Assembly: GCA_002395925.1 (NCBI GenBank)
Contig: DGVM01000219.1
Span: 1-5,123, forward strand
Direction of reading: 5' to 3'
From: Bacteroidales bacterium UBA4284
GTDB taxonomy: Bacteria > Bacteroidota > Bacteroidia > Bacteroidales > UBA932
DNA: 5,123 nucleotides
The position numbers and the translations under genes were made by a program. The number at the start of each line of letters is the position of its first letter. Position 1 is the stretch's first letter. Below the pieces are notes generated by a model. That model ran no database searches, was not told the DNA's origin, and worked only from the letters and a program-made list of their open reading frames with translations. This document shows, one piece after another, positions 1 to 5,123 of the stretch.

Positions 1-21
1 GTTCGATTCCCGCCCGAGGCA
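1..21 (+). tRNA. tRNA, 3' end only (isotype not determinable; Leu plausible)
   Basis: The window opens inside the T arm. GTTCGATTC is the canonical T-loop with its closing pair, followed by the 3' half of the T stem (CCCGC), the acceptor 3' strand CCGAGGC and discriminator base A at position 21. The next bases are CAA, so the CCA tail is not encoded and would be added after transcription, as is usual in Bacteroidota. The 5' acceptor strand should read GCCTCGG. That strand together with A73 fits a tRNA-Leu, but the anticodon lies outside the window and the isotype is inference. Confidence 0.88.
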
Positions 22-22
22 C

Positions 23-50
23 AAAAAGAGCAGCGAGACCCGCTGCTCTT
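23..50. terminator. Bidirectional intrinsic terminator between tRNA and operon
   Basis: AAGAGCAGCG (26-35) pairs perfectly with CGCTGCTCTT (41-50) around a 5-base loop, AGACC. Read on the - strand, the stem is followed by a run of five T (complement of 23-27), so it is a good Rho-independent terminator for the operon ending at position 108. Read on the + strand, the hairpin follows the tRNA directly and ends in CTTATT, a weaker T tract that could still end tRNA transcription. The two units converge on this one hairpin. Confidence 0.82.
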
Positions 51-107
51 ATTGCGTCTAAATGCTTGATTCGGGAGGGCTTTACCTTCACGGCAGGTGG
101 TCGTACG

Positions 108-2021
108 TTACTTGAAGCGAACGCGGGAGCGGATGTCAATGGGTGTCTGACGGGAATCCACAAACTGCCACCCATCTATCATATAACCGCCATGCGCCTC
201 AATATTAGCCTCCAGCTTGTCCTTGATAGGATAAAGCAGGTCTTCCGTATCCACAAATTCATAGCGGGGGTCATCTGGCAGTACGAGAAGCAAGGTATCA
301 CGGCAGAGATTGACTTTCCCAAGTGCCTCGTCCAGTTCAGATAGCGGCACGGTAATCTCCTTGGGGGCGGCATCGTCAAAAATGTCCGGGTCATCGAAAA
401 GCTCCTCATCCACATCCTCCTCGTAATCGTCGTACTCTTCAAAGCCACCTACGTTTGGGGCACCAATCCTTTCGATTTCCTCGTCGGTGGGCTGACGGAG
501 AAGGCCGCCGGTGGCTGCCCTCAGAAGTTCAAGCAGCATGAACGTACGTTGCAGGCCCTTGAGGGGCTGAAGTTCATAGCCTTTGTCCGTCTCAAACACA
601 AACGCCACGGGACCGCGCATCTCTGCACCCTGGCCGTAAACGAGGGTTCCGGTCATATTGTCCGGGAGGTCCTTTGCATAAGCGTCCTTGTCCACCAGCA
701 TGGCAACGTGACAGTGTTCCAGATTCAGGGCCTTTGTAAGGCGCGTGAGCAGCGGTGAGAAGTGCACGACATCAACGCCCCGGGCGCCCATTTTTACGGC
801 AAGGTTGTCAAGATCAAGCCTTTCATCGGCATCCCAGACATAGTAGAAACCCTCCGGATAAACGGAAAGAACGCCGGTGGCATCCGGCCCTTCGTCGGCT
901 TCAAGGGCAACATCCATGAAGGTCTTCAAGTGATGATCCTCTATTTCCTCTTCGTGCTCCGGAAGAAGACCGCACACATAGTCCTTGGCCAGCGATGTCA
1001 AATTATCCAGGTCGTGCTCTCCCATCCGTATCGCCTGCAGGCGCAGGAAGGCAATCTCAGCGGGGGACATTTGAAGCGCCGCAGGCAACTCCCCGCTCTC
1101 CTGAATAATGGCAAGAAGTCCGGCGCAGCGGCCATCGCCCATTTCCAGCCCCCTTCGGAGAGGCTCCAGTGCCTTGATATAGTCTTGTTTAAACCCAAGT
1201 ACGCCCAGATAGTAATTGCATCCCTTGCAGTAGCAGGCGAAACGGTCGTGATGTGTGATGGCGTAATCCTGTCCCTCGGAAATTTCCTTGTGGAGGGCCT
1301 CCTGCCGCTCAGGTGACAACTTTTCAAAGGTCTCCTGCTCCATCACGGCCCAGAAACGCCGGCAGCGGAAGTCCCCTTTCCGGGCACCTTCCGCAGCAAC
1401 AGCATTGGCTTCATCGGTCCGATCCCTTTTCCTCAGAAGGTATGCAAGGCCAAGATAGCCTTCCTCGTCTCCCCTGCCGATAACCGTGCGGTATGCTTCC
1501 TCGGCTGCCTCAGGATCATCGTCCATGAGCGCCCAGCCAAGGAGTTCATAGTAGAGCGTGTCCACATCCGGATGCTTCTGAATCTGCTTGCGGAGAATAT
1601 CGGCCACCAAGGCGGTATCCTTTTTGATGCCATGTTCACCGAAGATGGCATTTTCCAGGCCGACAACCTGCCTGAGTTCGCTCCACTCTCCCGGTTTTTC
1701 CTGCATCAAAAAGGCATACAAGCCAGGTTCGGCCTTTCCGGAAGCCACCCTGCCGTCGTAATGCATCAGGGCAAGAGCGGTCTTGGCGTCGGGGACTTCA
1801 TTCATAGCATCGAGCAGAAGAACATCGGCCTTATCCAGGCTGTCCTTCTCCGGGTTCACGCAGGAAAGCCAGCGGCCGTAGCCATAGGCGGCATAGCGGT
1901 CGGTTCCGCTGTGCAAGCGAAGGCTCTCCACCATTTCGGGAGAAAGGCTTATTACGCGGAAACGGGTCAGGAAATGCCGCAGGAAGGGTCTGTCGTGGGT
2001 AATTGGAAAAATCGTCTCCAT
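108..2021 (-). CDS. TPR/Sel1-like repeat protein with acidic segment, function unknown
   Basis: This encodes 637 residues with no signal peptide or membrane segment, so a cytoplasmic location is predicted. The N-terminal two thirds look like a helical-repeat scaffold. TPR/Sel1-like patterns of small and aromatic residues occur at about 64-106, 150-215 (YELLGWALMDDDPEAAEEAY, then GYLGLAYLL) and 279-335 (KALEPLRRGLEMGDGRCAGL). Such repeats usually mediate protein-protein contacts. A histidine/cysteine cluster lies at 257-268 (HHDRFACYCKGC). Residues about 380-510 look like a mixed alpha/beta domain that I cannot assign. Residues 528-550 contain 15 Asp/Glu and no basic residue, and separate that domain from a C-terminal domain of about 85 residues that ends in a basic tail (RSRVRFK). 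No catalytic motif was recognised. The ATG at 2021 was chosen because it lies two bases after the upstream gene's stop; the next in-frame Met (residue 30) has no ribosome-binding sequence. It is the second gene of the operon, followed by the terminator at 23-50. Coding is near certain; the repeat assignment is pattern-based, and the role is unknown. Confidence 0.9.
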   Translation of the reverse strand: METIFPITHDRPFLRHFLTRFRVISLSPEMVESLRLHSGTDRYAAYGYGRWLSCVNPEKDSLDKADVLLLDAMNEVPDAKTALALMHYDGRVASGKAEPGLYAFLMQEKPGEWSELRQVVGLENAIFGEHGIKKDTALVADILRKQIQKHPDVDTLYYELLGWALMDDDPEAAEEAYRTVIGRGDEEGYLGLAYLLRKRDRTDEANAVAAEGARKGDFRCRRFWAVMEQETFEKLSPERQEALHKEISEGQDYAITHHDRFACYCKGCNYYLGVLGFKQDYIKALEPLRRGLEMGDGRCAGLLAIIQESGELPAALQMSPAEIAFLRLQAIRMGEHDLDNLTSLAKDYVCGLLPEHEEEIEDHHLKTFMDVALEADEGPDATGVLSVYPEGFYYVWDADERLDLDNLAVKMGARGVDVVHFSPLLTRLTKALNLEHCHVAMLVDKDAYAKDLPDNMTGTLVYGQGAEMRGPVAFVFETDKGYELQPLKGLQRTFMLLELLRAATGGLLRQPTDEEIERIGAPNVGGFEEYDDYEEDVDEELFDDPDIFDDAAPKEITVPLSELDEALGKVNLCRDTLLLVLPDDPRYEFVDTEDLLYPIKDKLEANIEAHGGYMIDGWQFVDSRQTPIDIRSRVRFK

Positions 2022-2026
2022 CCTTA
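2019..2026 (-). promoter_or_regulatory. Stop-start junction TAAGGATG (translational coupling)
   Basis: On the - strand the stop codon TAA of the upstream gene is followed by GG and then the ATG of the downstream gene. The only purine-rich, Shine-Dalgarno-like sequence (AAGGA) overlaps the stop and runs into the start codon, too close to act as a normal ribosome-binding site for this ATG. The layout suggests that ribosomes ending on the first gene restart on the second. That would tie the amounts of the two proteins together; this is inference from spacing. Confidence 0.65.
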
Positions 2027-4909
2027 TTTGATGAATATTCTGCTGTCAGTGGACGGCGTTCCGTCAATGTTGAGGGCGCCCTCTTCCAGCGAAGCAATAA
2101 GTTTATTCTCTTGTTGTTTCTCGGCAATAAGGGCCTCAAGCTGCTCCTTGTAGGCATCGAGCATGGCCGCAGCCTGCTTGATGAGTTTTCCTGCAGATAG
2201 GGCCCCAAGTCCCAGCGAAGGCAGAGCCAGATTGGCAGTCGCCTGATCTACCTTGAGTAGCATAATGTCAGCCACCGCAGCCTTCGCAGCACTGATAATG
2301 GCATTGTTGCGCTGCTGGTGCAGGTCAAATTCGATGGGCTGCCCATTGGCAAGCAGTTCGATGGCGCGGTAGTTGTTTCCATCAGAGGCCGTAACGACCT
2401 TGGCCTGCGTGCGGTAGTCGTAGCGCGCCCCGCCGTCAGTCATCTTGTCGTAAGTGGCGCCACTGAGCGCAGCGTATTTTTTTCTGTTTATGCCATAATC
2501 GCGGGTTGTGCCCAGGAAATTGTCTATTTTGCCCTTGAGCATCCAGCAGGCCGCAAAATACTTGTCGATGGCTTCCACCTTTGTCCTCTGGGGTTTCTCC
2601 CATTCGAGGCGCCTCAGCTGGGAAGTCTCAACCGGGAGCGTATAGGGTGCGGCATCGGCCAACGCTCCCGCCTGCGCACTGACGGTAGCGGCACTGCCGG
2701 CTGTTATCTGTGAACTCACGCTGCCCTTGCCGAACTCGAAGGCCGGAGCGCCCGTCTTGCGAAGCTTGATATCATAGAAGAGGTAATCGCCGGAGCCACT
2801 GTCACCGCATTTGAGCCAAAACATCAACTGGTGGCACTTGCCGATGGGAATGGTAAATGTAGTAGGTTCCATGAAGTCTGAAATCTCGATCTCCTGAATC
2901 ACCTCCCCGTCACCGCCGATTTGCAGTATTTCCCGCTGCTTGCTGATCGCCTGCTTGTAACAGGCCACGGTGAAGGTTACCTCATCGTAGGCACCGTAAG
3001 TATTGAAGGCCGCGCATGAACTTTCATAGCCCGAACCGCCTGCGGCCAGCATCAGCAGCGCACCGAAGGGCGACACGGCCGATATTGTGGCGTTGCCGAT
3101 GGTGCCGATAACCACCGAAGAGCCGATGCTCGAGGCGGCAACCGCCGCAGAGGCCGCCCCTCCACCCTTGAATTCCATGTCAAAGTGTACGCTGGTCGCA
3201 AGGACGAATCCACTGTAGATACGGCGTCCGCCCACCTCGTAGTAGAGCTTCTTGGTGCTACCGTCAAGATACCTGTGCTCACTCACACTGAACTCCCGGT
3301 CACGAGAGTTGCTGTGCAGGATGTATGGATCGCCAAGACTGATGAGGTCAACTTCGTCCGGAAGCGGCGGCGTAGGGTGCCGGAAAAGGTCATTCTCTAC
3401 GGGCTCGCCGCGGTACACCACGATGTCGGCAATACCAAAGACCGGATGATTCATCGACTCCATGCCGCGCTTTTCGAAGCGCAGGCGCTGGCATTTGTAT
3501 ATGGGAACGACATAATCTTTGTTGGGGTGTGTGGCAATGAGCGGCATGTTCATCACCACCTTGTCATCGGCATAGACCCGGAGGGTGTCGTTCTTGAGTA
3601 CGCCACACTTGGACACCCATCCTGCGGTGAAGCTCACATAGTCGAACTCTCCGCCCAAGTTGAACATGGCATCGGCCCGGGTATTGTCGTTCATCACGTG
3701 TGTAACCGACTGAAGGATAACGCCCTCGTTGAATTTTACTCCTCCCATGGAGAAGGTGATATGCTCGGAGCGGCCGTCAAATACGTTGTTCTGCTGGTTG
3801 GCACGCCCGGCCACTGCATAAGGAGGAATATTGGAAACGAGCTTGCACACATCGGGAAGAGCTCTGAGCCGGGGGTCCACCACGGCCGTCTCCACGGCGT
3901 CACCCGTTGCATCCCCTGGTTCCTGACCGGCGGGATAGACCATGATGTCGGCGGCTATGATGAAGCTCTTATGCTGGCGCTGTTCGCTCTCAAAGGCCAG
4001 TTGGCGGCAGCCCTCTATATCAAGGGTTACCTGCTTGACAATGTCTGTGCTGGTGAATTCGTATTCGTAAATGATTTTCCCGTCGGCCCTGACCGTGAGC
4101 CAGCCTTCGCCCTGTTCTCCGCCACGGGTATCCTCGGGCCCGGCAATAAAGCGAAGCGTTTTGTACTTTCCGTCCAGGTTGAAAAGCGAAGCAGCCTCGG
4201 CATTGCTGAGAATGGATTGCGCCGCCCGCATCTTGAGACCGGATGTGTATGTGCGGCCGTTTATGCTCACCGAATGTTCATCCCCGTCATTTGGAGAAAT
4301 GCAGGTGTGCCCGTTGTTTTTGAAATAAGGGCGCAGTTCTCCCACAAGACTCACAGGCTTTGCTCCGCCTACCCGACCGGTTCTGCCCAGTTCCTTCGGT
4401 GTCTGGGACGCAGTCCAAAGAGCCGCTTCCACGATTCCAACGGCCACCTCCCCCTGGGTGAGTTCAAAACGTAGCATGTCGGCCCCGCTCACATCAAGGG
4501 TCATCCTGGTGGGGACCGAATGTGATGTAATGATTTCGTCAACCACCTTCCGGCCATCCAGAGAAATGCCCAGAATGCCTTTGCCGAAGTTGGGATCGTT
4601 CACTGGTGACGTCCCCATGATGAAAGTGAGCGTCTTGTACCTGCCTTTGAGGCTATACTCCACATAACCCTGCCGGTCTTGTCCGAAATTCAGATGGGTG
4701 AGGATGAAACCCGTCTTATAAGGAACCCCGCCGATGGCGATTACGTGGTCGTCGGAATGGTCTACCGACGGAATCTTCCTCATATCGGCTGCAACGGTAT
4801 AAGCATTCTTTCTGACCGGCTCAAGAGAGTGAAGATACACTTGTGCCACAGTGGCAGGGGCACTGATACCCCAAAATACAATGGCGGCGAATAACAGTTT
4901 TTTATTCAT
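2024..4909 (-). CDS. Exported protein with four tandem NPCBM-like modules
   Basis: This encodes 961 residues. Residues 1-22 form a Sec signal peptide: MNKK, a hydrophobic core, then likely cleavage between A22 and Q23. No lipobox Cys is present, so a periplasmic or secreted protein is expected. Four repeats follow at about 26-165, 188-326, 351-500 and 522-718. Each shows the same order of elements: a strand ending in xGxxYxSG (GGVPYKTG, NGRTYTSG, GGVKFNEG, GGRRIYSG); a strand like F/YxLxGxYxxLxF (YSLKGRYKTLTF, FNLDGKYKTLRF, FNLGGEFDYVSF, FNTYGAYDEVTF); a strand with xxDGxxV/I; a V/IxxCxxLxF strand; and a final IxDIxVY-like strand. This matches the NPCBM/NEW2 carbohydrate-binding module. The fourth repeat carries an extra Gly/Ala/Ser-rich hydrophobic stretch at about 581-632. 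Residues 760-945 look largely helical and end in a Glu/Gln/Lys-rich segment. No glycoside hydrolase or other enzyme domain is visible. NPCBM modules usually accompany glycoside hydrolases, so glycan or cell-surface binding is an inference. It is first in the operon, with a promoter at about 4935-4942 and no Shine-Dalgarno. Coding is near certain; the fold assignment is good but not tested by search. Confidence 0.92.
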   Translation of the reverse strand: MNKKLLFAAIVFWGISAPATVAQVYLHSLEPVRKNAYTVAADMRKIPSVDHSDDHVIAIGGVPYKTGFILTHLNFGQDRQGYVEYSLKGRYKTLTFIMGTSPVNDPNFGKGILGISLDGRKVVDEIITSHSVPTRMTLDVSGADMLRFELTQGEVAVGIVEAALWTASQTPKELGRTGRVGGAKPVSLVGELRPYFKNNGHTCISPNDGDEHSVSINGRTYTSGLKMRAAQSILSNAEAASLFNLDGKYKTLRFIAGPEDTRGGEQGEGWLTVRADGKIIYEYEFTSTDIVKQVTLDIEGCRQLAFESEQRQHKSFIIAADIMVYPAGQEPGDATGDAVETAVVDPRLRALPDVCKLVSNIPPYAVAGRANQQNNVFDGRSEHITFSMGGVKFNEGVILQSVTHVMNDNTRADAMFNLGGEFDYVSFTAGWVSKCGVLKNDTLRVYADDKVVMNMPLIATHPNKDYVVPIYKCQRLRFEKRGMESMNHPVFGIADIVVYRGEPVENDLFRHPTPPLPDEVDLISLGDPYILHSNSRDREFSVSEHRYLDGSTKKLYYEVGGRRIYSGFVLATSVHFDMEFKGGGAASAAVAASSIGSSVVIGTIGNATISAVSPFGALLMLAAGGSGYESSCAAFNTYGAYDEVTFTVACYKQAISKQREILQIGGDGEVIQEIEISDFMEPTTFTIPIGKCHQLMFWLKCGDSGSGDYLFYDIKLRKTGAPAFEFGKGSVSSQITAGSAATVSAQAGALADAAPYTLPVETSQLRRLEWEKPQRTKVEAIDKYFAACWMLKGKIDNFLGTTRDYGINRKKYAALSGATYDKMTDGGARYDYRTQAKVVTASDGNNYRAIELLANGQPIEFDLHQQRNNAIISAAKAAVADIMLLKVDQATANLALPSLGLGALSAGKLIKQAAAMLDAYKEQLEALIAEKQQENKLIASLEEGALNIDGTPSTDSRIFIK

Positions 4910-4934
4910 CGGGCTAATTGATTGTTGTCATTTA

Positions 4935-4942
4935 CAAAGATA
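4935..4942 (-). promoter_or_regulatory. Bacteroidota-type -7 box of the operon promoter
   Basis: On the - strand, TATCTTTG matches the Bacteroides sigma factor -7 consensus TAnnTTTG exactly. Transcription would start near 4928, leaving a leader of about 19 bases before the ATG at 4909. The leader (ending CAATTAGCCCG) has no Shine-Dalgarno, as is usual in this phylum. The expected -33 TTTG box, 19-21 bases upstream, is poorly conserved (CATG or GTCA at about 4962-4967), so basal activity may be low or may need an activator. The surrounding sequence is AT-rich compared with the genes. Confidence 0.62.
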
Positions 4943-4983
4943 ATTATTTTTTCCGACGGTACATGACATCCCGCTTGCGATAG

Positions 4984-5123
4984 AAAATTTTCCTTCCTGC
5001 TTTTACAGGGTATTCTGCATGGGATTATTATGGACTTACCACACAAATCCCTGACGGTTTTTACGTCGCAATAGAAAAGCACAGGAAAGTGGTGGTCCCG
5101 GAGATTTCTGGCATCATTCTCTG
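4984..5123 (+). pseudogene. AbiEi/DUF6088-like antitoxin fragment, 5'-truncated, continues off the right edge
   Basis: One + strand frame stays open from 4984 to the window end and reads FTGYSAWDYYGLTTQIP, then GFYVAIEKHRK and VVVPEISGIIL. The pattern TGYSA..xxGLTTQ(I/V)P followed by a strand with xVAI and a basic stretch is what I know from AbiEi-type type IV antitoxin regulators and the related DUF6088 proteins of Bacteroidota. There it follows an N-terminal winged helix of roughly 60-80 residues. Here the frame is closed by TAG at 4981-4983, only seven codons before this motif. No ATG, GTG or TTG lies upstream of the motif in the open frame. Just above the stop, the frame reads only ATG plus five codons (4963-4980), and further up it is closed by TAA at 4915-4917. 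The N-terminal domain is therefore missing, and the piece is best read as a remnant. The alternatives are a rare ATT start at 4987, a sequencing error creating the TAG, or chance similarity of a 46-codon frame. Any partner AbiEii nucleotidyltransferase would lie beyond 5123. Confidence 0.45.

Noticed and set aside
66..344. Open frame of 92 codons on the + strand at the left end
   Set aside because: Most of it is antisense to the end of the repeat-protein gene, and it shows no family features. The short stretch 51-107 holds no gene or site that I can support.
762..1316. Open frame of 184 codons on the + strand opposite the repeat-protein gene
   Set aside because: It is a shadow of the - strand gene with no recognisable protein features.
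1572..2153. Open frame of 193 codons on the + strand across the junction of the two genes
   Set aside because: It overlaps both real genes in antisense, and its translation has no coherent domain.
3185..4474. Long open frame of 429 codons on the + strand opposite the exported-protein gene
   Set aside because: It lies wholly inside a convincing gene with signal peptide and repeated modules. Its translation shows no domain or repeat pattern, and it has no promoter or ribosome-binding site. It is a mirror frame caused by codon bias of the real gene.
4962..4967. Possible -33 promoter box
   Set aside because: No TTTG occurs at the expected 19-21 base spacing from the -7 box. CATG and GTCA match too poorly to call.
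4983..4992. Palindrome GAAAATTTTC upstream of the operon promoter
   Set aside because: It is a 10-base AT-rich palindrome that does not extend further and occurs easily by chance in AT-rich DNA; there is no second copy nearby to support an operator.
5053..5067. GACG-GTTTTTA-CGTC small inverted repeat
   Set aside because: The four-base stem is too short and lies inside the antitoxin-like reading frame; it is not a credible terminator.
1..5123. CRISPR array, insertion sequence or integrase
   Set aside because: No regularly spaced direct repeats, terminal inverted repeats or transposase/integrase-like reading frames were seen on either strand.

Overview
The window most likely comes from a member of the Bacteroidota, probably order Bacteroidales. 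Four things point there. A TAnnTTTG-type -7 box (TATCTTTG) lies just upstream of the main operon. The first gene of that operon has no Shine-Dalgarno sequence. The tRNA at the left edge has no encoded CCA. A gene remnant at the right edge resembles the AbiEi/DUF6088-like antitoxin regulators common in that phylum. No species can be named from this sequence.

Layout, left to right: the last 21 bases of a + strand tRNA (1-21); a perfect 10-bp hairpin that can end transcription from both sides (23-50); a two-gene operon on the - strand (4909 down to 108); a short AT-rich promoter region (about 4910-4983); and a + strand fragment of an AbiEi/DUF6088-like protein running off the right edge (4984-5123). 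The fragment lacks its N-terminal part and any usual start codon in this window.

The operon reads right to left. The first gene (4909-2024) encodes a 961-residue exported protein. It has a Sec signal peptide, four tandem modules resembling the NPCBM/NEW2 carbohydrate-binding fold, and a C-terminal region that looks mostly helical. No catalytic domain is recognisable. The fourth module carries an extra stretch of about 50 residues rich in Gly, Ala, Ser and Val, which looks able to enter or pack in a membrane. The second gene (2021-108) starts two bases after the first one's stop codon, so the two are probably translationally coupled. It encodes a 637-residue protein without a signal peptide, with TPR/Sel1-like helical repeats, a CxCxxC cluster and a strongly acidic segment.

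I recognise no named system. The sequence supports a co-expressed pair, one predicted exported multi-module binding protein and one predicted cytoplasmic scaffold-like protein, of unknown function. The most unusual parts are the hydrophobic insertion in the fourth module, the pairing of proteins from different compartments, and the broken antitoxin-like gene beside the operon promoter.
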